Assembly (NCBI RefSeq): GCF_900142925.1
Contig: NZ_FRCN01000013.1
Coordinates: 1 to 51,784, forward strand
Source of the DNA: Chitinophaga sp. CF418
GTDB lineage: Bacteria; Bacteroidota; Bacteroidia; Chitinophagales; Chitinophagaceae
DNA length: 51,784 nucleotides
Direction of reading: 5' to 3'
A model generated the notes under the pieces. That model was not told the DNA's origin. It saw only the letters and a list, made by a program, of their open reading frames with translations, and searched no databases. Every line of letters starts with the position of its first letter. Positions within the stretch are counted from its first letter, which is position 1. Shown in pieces: positions 30,096 through 37,773 of the stretch. The position numbers and the translations under genes were made by a program.

Positions 30096-30417
30096 TTACC
30101 TTCGAATTGGTTATAAACGGTAGATACAATATCAAAAAACGTGTGACTGGTGGCGGGACAACGTGTGGTGATATATACCCTGAATTTCTGCGTATTTATA
30201 CAGCATGTTCACGTGTTTCTACGTAGTTTCTTACGTATACCTTACACTTGGTTTCTGTGGTTAACACGGCTTCGCCCAATCAAGTCACAGGAACATGAGT
30301 CACAAAAGTTCTATGATAGGCTGAAAATGTTGGTGGATGCTTATTCTAACGTCTCGGTTAACTATTCTTGCGGCCCCTAAAATAGATAATTTTTCATAGT
30401 TTCAAAAAAATTCTTTC
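30096..30417. other. Intergenic region between nusG-like and permease genes with ACGT-rich repeats
   Basis: No gene is supported in these 322 bases. GTTTCTACGTA (30215-30225) is followed directly by GTTTCTTACGTA (30226-30237) and preceded by GTTCACGT (30207-30214), an imperfect tandem array of about 11-12 bases. ACGTGTG occurs twice more nearby. No clear terminator (hairpin plus U-run) is visible on the minus strand, so read-through from the NusG-like gene into the permease is possible. Confidence 0.4.
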
Positions 30418-30930
30418 CTAGTACACCAACCTGCTGATACATGAACTATCAACCTCCACGGCCAGTGCCTGCTTTATGGGAGATATCTTTATCACCACTT
30501 TCAGTTTCGATTGTATGCGTATCAATTCTCCCTCGAATCCTGCAAATGCACCTTGCGTGATCATCACTTTCTCTCCCGTAGAATAATACGGGATTGATTC
30601 CGTATCATGCATTTCGAGTCTGCGTACATCTTCAATTAACTTTTCCTGTAATATAGCAGGTTCGCCTTCGAATGATACAAATCCGACACTGCCGCTTAAC
30701 AATAATATGCGATAGCGGTCTTTCCTTGGAATTTTTACGAACACATAGCCGGGAAATAGCGGCTCATTTAATTTTTTTATCCTGTCACTCCATTTCCGGG
30801 TAACGGTCCGCATCGGCAAATAACACTCGTATTGCAGATCGGCAATTTCTTTCCTGAGCTTTGCTTCAAATCGCGGACGCGTATAAAGCAAATGCCAGTC
30901 CAATATTGGGGTATTTTGAAGGGCCATCAT
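30418..30930 (-). CDS. NusG-paralogue transcription antiterminator (UpxY/LoaP-like)
   Basis: 170 residues with two domains. The NGN domain (residues ~10-110) starts WHLLYTRPRFEAKLRKEI and contains LFPGYVFVK, the most conserved NusG-family motif. The C-terminal KOW domain includes EKVMITQGAFAGFEGELI. It is not housekeeping NusG, which normally lies beside secE and ribosomal L11/L1 genes. In Bacteroidota, specialised paralogues (UpxY) bind RNA polymerase in the leader of long polysaccharide operons and suppress premature termination; LoaP does the same for antibiotic operons in Firmicutes. Here it is the first of a co-oriented series leading into an operon of more than 27 kb that starts with a 15.8-kb gene, so control of that operon is the natural inference. 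Confidence 0.88.
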   Translation of the reverse strand: MMALQNTPILDWHLLYTRPRFEAKLRKEIADLQYECYLPMRTVTRKWSDRIKKLNEPLFPGYVFVKIPRKDRYRILLLSGSVGFVSFEGEPAILQEKLIEDVRRLEMHDTESIPYYSTGEKVMITQGAFAGFEGELIRIQSKLKVVIKISPIKQALAVEVDSSCISRLVY

Positions 30931-31473
30931 TAAGGGATTTCATTGCTTAACAATTATGGTTTGATGGAACAACGAACAGGATACTAAAGGTGAAGCAATA
31001 GAACGGATCAGGCCCGTAATTGCCCACACAATAATCACTCTAAAGCTTTAACTAGTCTTAAAATTTGGAAAAAGTAACAATCCGTTTACATCGACAGGTT
31101 TCCAAAAGTAGAGAAAAAGGAATGTAAGTAAAATTTTTTTTATTAGGCTGGCTGCCTTATTTTCTAATAAATATATTAATGAGTAATTGGGGAAATTCAG
31201 CACTTATTTTAATCTTCCGATAGGTGTATTTAAATGATAACTATCTGCTTCATACCTTCCTCTGATTTCGAATACCTGTGTTGTTTAAGGCGGTTTCCAT
31301 GCTGGTAATATTTCGCATATTAGCAATATCCGGATGCCGGCATCGTTTAGGTTTGAATTTTATAACTTTATTCAATAAATGCACAGGCAGTCAATAGTAC
31401 ACCTGATTTCAAAACCGGGCTGAAACTAAAAGAACAGCCCAGGATATGCGAAAGGGATTAACATTCATGTTAA
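30931..31473. other. AT-rich non-coding region upstream of the NusG-like gene
   Basis: Apart from the candidate promoter at 31103-31133 I see no supported gene or strong hairpin in this stretch. It ends at the remnant AraC coding fragment, so it may contain further decayed sequence beyond recognition. Confidence 0.5.
31103..31133 (-). promoter_or_regulatory. Candidate promoter of the NusG-like gene
   Basis: On the minus strand TACTTTTG (31110-31103) matches the Bacteroidota -7 consensus TAnnTTTG exactly. TTTT (31133-31130) sits 19 bases upstream in place of the -33 TTTG. It would give a leader of roughly 165 bases before the start codon at 30930. Confidence 0.5.
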
Positions 31474-31560
31474 TTACCTAAACCGCTCGGCGAAAAAGGT
31501 GAACTTTTTAAGAAAAATACCGGACAGACACCAAGAGAGATGCGCATCAAAATAGTTTGA
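31474..31560 (+). pseudogene. C-terminal remnant of an AraC-family regulator
   Basis: After an in-frame TAA at 31471-31473 the frame reads up to TGA at 31558-31560. Its end, ELFKKNTGQTPREMR, is the conserved tail of AraC/XylS DNA-binding domains (FKKxTGxTPxxyR). Only about 28 residues remain and the rest of the helix-turn-helix domain is missing upstream, so this is a gene fragment rather than a functional regulator. Confidence 0.65.
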
Positions 31561-31584
31561 TTTTTTTAATTAATGATTTGATTA

Positions 31585-31836
31585 TTGTTAACTCCGGCCC
31601 TGCTAAAAGTGATAACTTTGTGTTCGAAAGAAATGCATGGAGCTACAGTTGGTGAGAATGCTATTGTCGCTACCGACACAATCTCTGAACCTGACATCGC
31701 AGAAGTGTTTAAAAAAGCATGTGAAAAAGCTATTCCCGCTGATTCTTTCGTGCGTACAATTGCTTTTGCCACTAGTCAGCCGGAAGAAGTGGATATTAGT
31801 GAGATATTATTCAGGCCGACAAGTCAGGAATTCTAA
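31585..31836 (+). pseudogene. C-terminal remnant of a short-chain dehydrogenase (YdfG-like)
   Basis: The frame encodes at most 83 residues. Its C-terminal ~50 residues (AIPADSFVRTIAFATSQPEE, then ISEILFRPTSQEF) match the end of NADP-dependent SDR oxidoreductases of about 245 residues. The Rossmann GxxxGxG motif, NNAG and YxxxK are absent, so it cannot be an active SDR. An exact TAnnTTTG box (31613-31620) lies just before an in-frame ATG at 31633, so a 67-residue peptide could still be expressed. It precedes the cupin gene by 24 bases and follows the AraC remnant, suggesting an AraC-SDR-cupin locus that lost most of its first two genes. Confidence 0.6.
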
Positions 31837-31860
31837 ACCGATATTAACATCAAATAGATC

Positions 31861-32265
31861 ATGAAACAGTATACGAAGGAACAGTTAGAAAAAGAAGGTT
31901 ACAAACCAGCACCGGCTGAATACTTTACCGGACAGGCGTGGCTGAAACCCCTGGTTACTCCGGATGAAACTACTAATTGTATCATCAGCGATGTTCTTTT
32001 TGAACCGGGAACCAGGAATAATTGGCATACGCATCCCGGCAATCAAATACTACTCATTAAAGAAGGGACTTGTTATTACCAGGAAGAAGGGAAACCTGTA
32101 CGACGTGTAGAGGTAGGTGGTGTTATCAATATATTACCGGGAACCAGGCACTGGCATGGAGCATCTCCAGATGCAGTGATGATTCATACGGCGATTGGTA
32201 TTAATACGGAGAGAGGTATAGTTAACTGGTTGGAACCTGTTAGTGAAGAACAGTATCGGGGCTAG
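31861..32265 (+). CDS. Cupin-domain protein
   Basis: 134 residues forming a single small cupin barrel. Motif 1 is FEPGTRNNWHTHPGNQILLIKEG, with the two His and downstream Gln/Glu expected for a metal site. Motif 2 is INILPGTRHWHGA with the final His. Similar proteins are annotated as cupin or carboxymuconolactone-decarboxylase-associated proteins and act as metal-dependent isomerases, dioxygenases or lyases; the substrate cannot be stated. It follows the SDR remnant by 24 bases and precedes an AraC regulator, a common arrangement for small stress or redox loci. Confidence 0.85.
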   Translation: MKQYTKEQLEKEGYKPAPAEYFTGQAWLKPLVTPDETTNCIISDVLFEPGTRNNWHTHPGNQILLIKEGTCYYQEEGKPVRRVEVGGVINILPGTRHWHGASPDAVMIHTAIGINTERGIVNWLEPVSEEQYRG

Positions 32266-32365
32266 TTAGCATGGAGGTAACGATAAGTGACAACGTTTGA
32301 TAAGGTTCCTGCTGACATACTGTTGTCACTTATGTCACTTTACTTTGTTATACATTACAAAGACT

Positions 32366-33202
32366 ATGCAGGCAGATATTACCACACTTTACGAGTCACA
32401 ATTGTGCACGGTGCATGACTTTTTATGTCGATGCACGGAGTGTACAGTGTCAAAAACCGAATCACAGGAAACATTCTCGATTGCTTATGTACGCAAAGGG
32501 AATTTCGAGTTTAAAGTGTTTAGAAATGATCTCGATGCCCACCATGGATTATTCCTGGTTTGCAAGCCGGGATATGAACACAGGGTGGGACACGTACATG
32601 ATCTTCCTGATGAATGTACTATATTTTCATTGCCTGCTGAAAATCTGGAGTCATTTAAAGGACAGACTAATGAGTTTTCCTGGTTTTTCAATAACCCGGA
32701 TATACAGTCGGTTTTAATAAAGGCTACACCGCAGACGGAACATCTGCATCACATCATCTTTTGTGAACTTGCGAAATCACGTCATGATTCTTTGTTCATC
32801 GAACAGCTTGTTGCCAATCTTTTGTTGATGGTGGTGTCAGCTGGCGCCCCGCAGGCGCATCCTATACTGAGCTACAAACAAAAGAAGTTTTATCTGCCAA
32901 TCATTGAATCGGTGAAATATTATATTAATGACCGTTTTACCGATAATATTTCCCTGACCGAACTGGCGGGTATTGGTCATTTGAGTCCCTTTCATTTCAG
33001 TCGCTTATTTAAACAGTTAACAGGTGTTACACCCTATACCTATCTATTAAAGGTGAGGCTGGCGCAAGCCACTTTGCTGATCAGGAATACCCATCTACCC
33101 ATCACTGACATTGCCTTCTCCTGTGGTTTCAATAGCCTGGAACATTTCTCTGCTTCATATAAAAATATATACGGCAAAGCTCCTTCCCAATTGCGGTTTT
33201 AA
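32366..33202 (+). CDS. AraC-family transcriptional regulator
   Basis: 278 residues from the ATG at 32366. An upstream in-frame start at 32297 would add a hydrophobic stretch unlike the family. The N-terminal ~150 residues form a cupin-like sensor. The C-terminal ~100 residues hold two helix-turn-helix motifs: ISLTELAGIGHLSPFHFSRLF, and LPITDIAFSCGFNSLEHFSA ending in YGKAPSQLRF. It probably controls the adjacent cupin gene or its own small locus. It is complete, unlike the AraC fragment 0.8 kb upstream, to which it is not contiguous. Confidence 0.9.
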   Translation: MQADITTLYESQLCTVHDFLCRCTECTVSKTESQETFSIAYVRKGNFEFKVFRNDLDAHHGLFLVCKPGYEHRVGHVHDLPDECTIFSLPAENLESFKGQTNEFSWFFNNPDIQSVLIKATPQTEHLHHIIFCELAKSRHDSLFIEQLVANLLLMVVSAGAPQAHPILSYKQKKFYLPIIESVKYYINDRFTDNISLTELAGIGHLSPFHFSRLFKQLTGVTPYTYLLKVRLAQATLLIRNTHLPITDIAFSCGFNSLEHFSASYKNIYGKAPSQLRF

Positions 33203-33242
33203 AAACAGCAAGATGTCTTAAGTCAGCGCCGGGCAGGCTTTT

Positions 33243-33250
33243 TAGCTTTG
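33243..33250 (+). promoter_or_regulatory. Candidate -7 box of the DinB-like gene
   Basis: TAGCTTTG is an exact TAnnTTTG match 22 bases before the start codon at 33272. No TTTG is visible at the -33 position, so the call rests on the -7 element alone. Confidence 0.4.
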
Positions 33251-33271
33251 TTTTATCAAAATAAACATAGT

Positions 33272-33679
33272 ATGAAAAAGCTATTACTGGCCAAGCTGGA
33301 GAATTCAAAAAATTACACCCTGGCAGTGGCGAACGGAATGCCATCCGCACATTATGATTTTAAGCCAACGAAAGAGGTTTGGAGTTTCCGGGAACTGATG
33401 CACCATATCGGTTACGGTATTCACTGGTTTAAAGCAACACTGATCGAAAAAGAAGAACCGGCCTGGGAACCACCAGCGGTAACTGCGGATAGAGATGCGA
33501 CAATTGCCTGGCTTGAAGCAGCCTTCACAGCACTGGAAAATACAGTGGATAAAATGGCGAAGGATGAAGAGGCCACCGTCGGATTCTTCGGTACTTTGGA
33601 CCATATCACACACCACAGAGGGCAGGCAACAACTTATCTGCGTTGCAAAGGCATTACTCCCCCGGAATATATTTTTTAA
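33272..33679 (+). CDS. DinB-like four-helix protein
   Basis: 135 residues from the ATG at 33272, in frame with an earlier ATG at 33248 that lies at the likely transcription start. The pattern MHHIGYGIHWFKATL followed by LDHITHHRGQATTYLRCKGI places three His in the arrangement typical of DinB/YfiT metal-binding bundles. Members include thiol-dependent transferases (bacillithiol/mycothiol) and many proteins of unknown function. The PPEYIF C-terminus is common in Bacteroidota members. It is followed 16 bases later by a DUF1330 gene and may be co-transcribed with it. Confidence 0.85.
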   Translation: MKKLLLAKLENSKNYTLAVANGMPSAHYDFKPTKEVWSFRELMHHIGYGIHWFKATLIEKEEPAWEPPAVTADRDATIAWLEAAFTALENTVDKMAKDEEATVGFFGTLDHITHHRGQATTYLRCKGITPPEYIF

Positions 33680-33695
33680 CCTGTAAGTTTCTTCA

Positions 33696-33992
33696 ATGGC
33701 TGTTTATTATATCAATAGTTATGATGTCATTGATATGGAGGAGTATGCCAACTATGCTGCTCCTGTGTATGAATTACTGCAGAAATATGGGGCTGAAGTA
33801 TTGGCTTCGGATCTCAATGCAATTGCCGTAGAAGGTGTAGCAAAAACAATGAATGCGATTATCCGGTTCCCTTCGGAGGAAGCTGCATTGGCTTGTTATG
33901 CCGATCCGGAGTATCAGCCTGTAAAACAGATCAGGCTTCGTTCTACAACAAATTGTACGATGGTGCTGGTAAAGGAATTTGTGCGGCAATAA
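33696..33992 (+). CDS. DUF1330-family protein
   Basis: 98 residues, the normal size of DUF1330 ferredoxin-like-fold proteins. The pattern YYINSYDVIDMEEYANYAAP near the N-terminus and the IIRFPSEEAALACYADPEYQ segment are characteristic. The family is related to dimeric alpha-beta barrel monooxygenase-like proteins, but its function is not established. It lies 16 bases after the DinB-like gene. Confidence 0.88.
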   Translation: MAVYYINSYDVIDMEEYANYAAPVYELLQKYGAEVLASDLNAIAVEGVAKTMNAIIRFPSEEAALACYADPEYQPVKQIRLRSTTNCTMVLVKEFVRQ

Positions 33993-34088
33993 AAAAGCAT
34001 ACTAAAGGGCCTGGGATTATTTCCAGGCTTTTTAGTATTGATCTTGTTTGTGCAAACCTTCCTGTTCTACATTCCTGATTGATGATAT

Positions 34089-35033
34089 TTATGCTGGTCC
34101 TTCCGGTAGATCTGTTAAGGGAATTAATCCCCTTTGAATAAACCTTTCCCTGATTGCGGACTTCGTTTCCTGTTTATGAGAAGGCATCGTCGTCTCGGGT
34201 TGTCTGTTAGCCAGCATCTCCGTCGCAGAGCGGCTTCTTTTCGCGATCCTGGCGGTTTTAGCTGGTTGCTGCGGATGCGCTGTTTTTTCCTCCAAGGGTA
34301 ATACTGGTTCCAGCACTGCTGTTACAAATGCCTGTTCGCTGCTGGTGGTGCCGGCAGCCTGAATACCTGTATTGGTGTGCAAAAAACGGATCTGCAAAAG
34401 AACGATCGTAGCAGTGGCGCTAACCGGTGTGGCTGGCAACAACAGCGTATGTTGTTTTTCTCCCAACGGAACGCAGCTGGCTGCTGTGGTGGTTCCAAGG
34501 CAGGTATGCTGTTCCAGGTCCATATCCAGCGCTACCGCCTGAAGCTGTATATAACGGGCGTCTTTCGGCGGTTTCAGCCAGTGTTGCCAGTTGGTGGGCA
34601 GTTTCACCAGCACATTCCCATTCTCCTGGCGTATAGTATCTATTCCGCCGATAGTCATGACAGCCTTCTTATTATATCTGAAGTCTTTGAGATGCTGATG
34701 CAGGGCAGCGGGACCGAATACACGTTTACCGCGAGGATGCCGGGTATCTTCCCTCAGCGCTGCATAAACGGCCTTATTAAGCCTGTATACGGTCGTTTCG
34801 TCCCGGGCGGGTTGCCAGATACCGTTCAGGGCCGAACGGATCGATTTTGCGGCCTTGCTGGCCCTGGCGAATTCGCGACTGCTTTGCTTGCTGGCAGCAG
34901 ACATACTGTCCGGGCCATATTGAGGCATTTTACGGCAGAATTGTTTGCCGTTCCGCTCGTAATAGATCAGGTCTCCGACATGGCCGGAGAGCCCCTGCGT
35001 AAGGATGTTGAAGTTTTGGGCCATAACATGCAA
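34089..35033 (-). CDS. Bacteroidota-specific hypothetical protein (DUF6266-like N-terminus)
   Basis: 314 residues from the ATG at 35033; an equally plausible start lies three codons later (MAQNFN) at 35024. The N-terminal ~60 residues, LTQGLSGHVGDLIYYERNGK and the following region, resemble a family found only in Bacteroidota in which a Gly-rich segment is followed by Y(E/K)RNGK. The middle is beta-rich and the last ~60 residues are basic and low complexity. There is no signal peptide, no membrane segment and no recognisable catalytic motif. It stands alone, convergent with the DUF1330 gene and divergent from the Spy-like gene. No function is proposed. Confidence 0.75.
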   Translation of the reverse strand: MHVMAQNFNILTQGLSGHVGDLIYYERNGKQFCRKMPQYGPDSMSAASKQSSREFARASKAAKSIRSALNGIWQPARDETTVYRLNKAVYAALREDTRHPRGKRVFGPAALHQHLKDFRYNKKAVMTIGGIDTIRQENGNVLVKLPTNWQHWLKPPKDARYIQLQAVALDMDLEQHTCLGTTTAASCVPLGEKQHTLLLPATPVSATATIVLLQIRFLHTNTGIQAAGTTSSEQAFVTAVLEPVLPLEEKTAHPQQPAKTARIAKRSRSATEMLANRQPETTMPSHKQETKSAIRERFIQRGLIPLTDLPEGPA

Positions 35034-35360
35034 TAGATTATTTATTCAATTTACGGATTAATAAGCTGATAATTAGGTTTTTGTTCGAATATATCTTTAT
35101 TCATTGAGGGCATTACAAGGGGGTAAAAAGGGCATCTGTATATTCCATAGGAGCTATAGTAATCCCTTTATAATGAGCCTTAAGTGAGCTAAAGTATTTG
35201 AACTTTAATCGGGAATGAATAGGGCTTGAGTTGGACTTAAGTTGAAGGAAAAGTCTGGAGACGGAAGGGTTGGCGGAGGAAAGGAAGATTGATATTGCCG
35301 CTTGGTTTCGGACAATTAACATATGATAATCAATAGATTATGACTTAAAATGATCGATTT

Positions 35361-35395
35361 CTTACAATTTCGGAATTGGATTCCGTAATTGTAAG
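35361..35395. repeat. 35-base near-perfect inverted repeat
   Basis: The two 16-base arms, beginning CTTACAATT and ending AATTGTAAG, pair with a single T-T mismatch around a TGG loop. No T-run follows on either side, so it is not an ordinary terminator. Lying between divergent genes it could be an operator, a mobile-element remnant or a structured RNA element. Confidence 0.7.
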
Positions 35396-35629
35396 ACTAA
35401 TTCCCTTCCACCCAATTGATAACAGCAGTTTGTAATGCGTCCACCCGAATTGCGGCTGCAATGCAGGCGTATTTGAATACACGCTGTAAAATTGTCTATA
35501 TCGTTCTGATTAACGAACCGAAAGCCACTTTCCAAATCCGGTTGTAAGACTTCTGATAATAATTTAAGAAGATAGGAGCCATAATCAGCCTTTCTTTACC
35601 AGTCTGCTCTTTCAGGCACGGCTATACTA

Positions 35630-35696
35630 TTCAGAAAATGGCCGGACAGATAGTGTATTTCAACCCTTAATTTGGCAGACTCACCCGTTTTCTGAA
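35630..35696. repeat. Inverted repeat upstream of the Spy-like gene
   Basis: TTCAGAAAATGG (35630-35641) and CCGTTTTCTGAA (35685-35696) are complementary in 11 of 12 positions with a 43-base spacer. The right arm ends 20 bases before the -7 box at 35717, so a regulator bound here could control that promoter. Confidence 0.5.
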
Positions 35697-35716
35697 AATG
35701 GTAATTACGATATTTC

Positions 35717-35724
35717 TACATTTG
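35717..35724 (+). promoter_or_regulatory. Candidate -7 box for the Spy-like/hydrolase pair
   Basis: TACATTTG matches TAnnTTTG exactly and gives a leader of about 34 bases before the ATG at 35765. No good -33 element is seen at 19 bases. Confidence 0.45.
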
Positions 35725-35764
35725 TTGTATAAAACAGGAAATTAAAAATTTAACGGTATCAAAA

Positions 35765-36151
35765 ATGATTAGTAAAACAAAAAGACGATCTGCATTGCTT
35801 GGAATAGCTTTTTCAATTATAGCCTTTTCAGCATCGGCACAGAACAAAGCAGCGATGCAAAACAGCACGCCTGAGCAGCGGGCAAAGATGCAGACTGAAT
35901 GGATGAAAAATAAGCTGGCATTAAATGCTGCACAAATCGAGCAGGTACAGGCACTCAATTTGGAATACGCCCTGAAGAATGCCCCTGTCCTGCAAAGTGA
36001 CGAAAAAAAATTGTCTAAGCTCAAAAAATTAAAGGCTTCTCAAAAAGAAAAAGATGCATCGCTCAGCAAAATACTGGATGCCAGCCAATACGAGAAATAT
36101 CAGGAACTCAAAGAACAAATGTTGGAAGCCTTAAAAGAAAAAAAACAATGA
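35765..36151 (+). CDS. Spy/DUF4890-like periplasmic protein
   Basis: 128 residues. The N-terminus is a signal peptide (KTKRRSALLGIAFSIIAFSASAQ, cleavage near residue 25). The mature protein is highly charged and helical, with TPEQRAKMQTEWMKNKLALN followed by AQIEQVQALNLEYA. This resembles the LTxxQ-type repeats of Spy/CpxP chaperones and DUF4890 proteins. Such proteins are small periplasmic chaperones or stress sensors, though individual functions are mostly unknown. Its stop overlaps the start of the next gene (ATGA), so the two are translationally coupled. Confidence 0.82.
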   Translation: MISKTKRRSALLGIAFSIIAFSASAQNKAAMQNSTPEQRAKMQTEWMKNKLALNAAQIEQVQALNLEYALKNAPVLQSDEKKLSKLKKLKASQKEKDASLSKILDASQYEKYQELKEQMLEALKEKKQ

Positions 36152-37215
36152 AAAAGCGATTGTTTCTGCCTGCAATGATGTTCATTGCAATGTCAGCATG
36201 TTCCAAAAACGATAAGGAATCAGTAATACTGCAATCGCAGACCGATAGTAGCCTCCAGGGACCGATTCAAAAACCTGTATCCGGTTACGGATCTGATGGA
36301 GGCTATGAGGTTGCCGAGATTGATTTTGCGAACCCACAATATGCTGGTACGGAGGTGTCGATCTTTTATCCCAAAGGCATTACTTCGCCCAGACCCACCA
36401 TATTTTTTTCGCATCCATATGGAGGGGAGAGCAAAGATTACAATATAGGACTATACAATTTTATTGCGAAGAAGGGCTATGTAGTTGTGTTCGTTCCATA
36501 CCGTACCATTGACATCAGCGTAGATCATCGCTACCAGACCCTTTGGGAAGGATTTGTAAAAGCAGCGGCAGATTATCCGAACATTATCGATACGCGTAAA
36601 GTGGGTTTTATGGGGCATTCTTTTGGTGGAGGAGCCAGCATAGGCCTTGCCTATAAGGCCTTTACGGAAAAAGGCTGGGGACAAAACGGGCGTTTCCTCT
36701 TTACGATGGCTCCCTGGTACGCCTTCAACTGGAGCAGTAATCTGACTACTGAGCAGCAATTGCAAAATTTCCCTTCCAATACCAAAATGATTTCGCAAGT
36801 ATATGATGAGGACGATGTGAATGACCACCGTTTGGCTATTGACATCTACAAACACATCAATATCCCAAACAGTGAGAAGGATTTTATTTATTTTAAGTCT
36901 TCCACCATTAATAAATACAACTATGTAACCGACCACGCGATGCCCAGCTCCCGCCAAGCTTATGATGCCCTGGATTATTATGGCGTGTACCGCCTGCTGG
37001 ATGCGATGATAGATTATAGTTTCAATGGTAATGTGAATGCCAAAAATGTAGCTTTAGGAAATGGTTCAGCTGCTCAAACCACCATGCCTTCTTACAATGG
37101 GCAAACAATGCCCCCTCTGGAAGTAACAGACAATCCTGCGCCAAAATATCCGCAAAGCAACTATCAATTCCAATGCAGCAACAGTACAAACCCCAGAATT
37201 AGCTATTGCGAATAG
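36148..37215 (+). CDS. Lipoprotein alpha/beta hydrolase (PAF-acetylhydrolase/PET-hydrolase-like)
   Basis: 355 residues. The N-terminus MKKRLFLPAMMFIAMSACSK is a lipoprotein signal with the lipobox Cys near residue 19, so the enzyme is membrane-anchored and extracytoplasmic. The nucleophile elbow GHSFGGG has its Ser near residue 158. Upstream, FFSHPYGGES provides the oxyanion-hole region of the dienelactone hydrolase/PAF-AH-like group. The likely activity is hydrolysis of a carboxylic ester; the substrate is unknown. It overlaps the preceding Spy-like gene by four bases, and the acid and His of the triad probably lie in the ~205-270 region (DEDDVNDH, TDHAMP). Confidence 0.85.
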   Translation: MKKRLFLPAMMFIAMSACSKNDKESVILQSQTDSSLQGPIQKPVSGYGSDGGYEVAEIDFANPQYAGTEVSIFYPKGITSPRPTIFFSHPYGGESKDYNIGLYNFIAKKGYVVVFVPYRTIDISVDHRYQTLWEGFVKAAADYPNIIDTRKVGFMGHSFGGGASIGLAYKAFTEKGWGQNGRFLFTMAPWYAFNWSSNLTTEQQLQNFPSNTKMISQVYDEDDVNDHRLAIDIYKHINIPNSEKDFIYFKSSTINKYNYVTDHAMPSSRQAYDALDYYGVYRLLDAMIDYSFNGNVNAKNVALGNGSAAQTTMPSYNGQTMPPLEVTDNPAPKYPQSNYQFQCSNSTNPRISYCE

Positions 37216-37352
37216 CGGGTTTAGGTCGCACAGCACTTTAATTTCATTATTACATCCGGGGCGGGAACTGCCATTCAAGCAATGCAGCAAACTGGGAGAC
37301 CGCCCTGTTACCGGCGCTTAATTCCGGGGTTGCCTCCGGCTGCAATGGCCGG

Positions 37353-37703
37353 TTACGCAGGCTTTGCCTTTTTCAACACTGCACGGTGGTTCTCGCCCCA
37401 CTTGATCATTTCATCCACCATTGGTTTTAAGCTCTTGCAATACGGCGTGACCGTGTAGCTCACAGTAACGGGTAGGGAGTCATACACAGTGCGCACTACT
37501 AACCTGTTTTCTTCCAGGTCTTTGAGTTCTTTGGAAAGTACGCGGGTGGTGATATTGGGTACGGCGCGCTGGATGTCGCGAAAGCGATTATTGCCGCTAT
37601 TGATGGCCATCATGATGGGCAGCTTCCATTTGCCGCTGATCACGAATAGCGTGTCTTGTACATACTTAATTTTCTGCTCGATGTTTAATTCCTTTTTCGC
37701 CAT
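37353..37703 (-). CDS. HxlR-family transcriptional regulator
   Basis: 116 residues from the ATG at 37703 (MAKKELNIEQ). A longer in-frame reading from 37820 would run through the divergent promoter into the neighbouring SDR gene and is rejected. The winged-helix features are typical: ISGKWKLPIMMAINSGNNRF, FRDIQRAVPNITTRVLSKEL and the C-terminal YTVTPYCKSLKPMVDEMIKW. Members sense reactive electrophiles or redox state, often through an N-terminal Cys; here no Cys occupies that site. It is divergent from the SDR gene over a 70-base gap and probably represses it. Confidence 0.92.
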   Translation of the reverse strand: MAKKELNIEQKIKYVQDTLFVISGKWKLPIMMAINSGNNRFRDIQRAVPNITTRVLSKELKDLEENRLVVRTVYDSLPVTVSYTVTPYCKSLKPMVDEMIKWGENHRAVLKKAKPA

Positions 37704-37729
37704 TCTGGTATCCTTTAGGTAACTGGCAT

Positions 37730-37759
37730 CAAAAGTATACCATTGTACTGGTAGCTTTG
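37730..37759. promoter_or_regulatory. Divergent promoter region of HxlR and SDR genes
   Basis: The 70-base gap carries exact TAnnTTTG boxes in both directions: TACTTTTG on the minus strand (37737-37730) for the HxlR gene and TAGCTTTG on the plus strand (37752-37759) for the SDR gene. Both lie at a fitting distance from their start codons, and the -33 elements are weak. Confidence 0.55.
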
Positions 37760-37773
37760 TAAAAAAAATAAGA

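Larger units (their letters stand above)
35037..35764. other. Gene-poor intergenic region with two inverted repeats
   Basis: These 728 bases separate divergent genes. I find no convincing gene; a 69-codon minus-strand frame at 35113-35322 has no family features. The region holds two strong inverted repeats (35361-35395 and 35630-35696) and an exact TAnnTTTG box at 35717-35724 before the downstream gene. Confidence 0.5.

Noticed and set aside
30150..30380. 76-codon plus-strand frame between the permease and NusG-like genes
   Set aside because: No family resemblance and it lies in the probable leader of the permease on the opposite strand.
35113..35322. 69-codon minus-strand frame
   Set aside because: No recognisable motif, no promoter and unusual composition; kept as non-coding.
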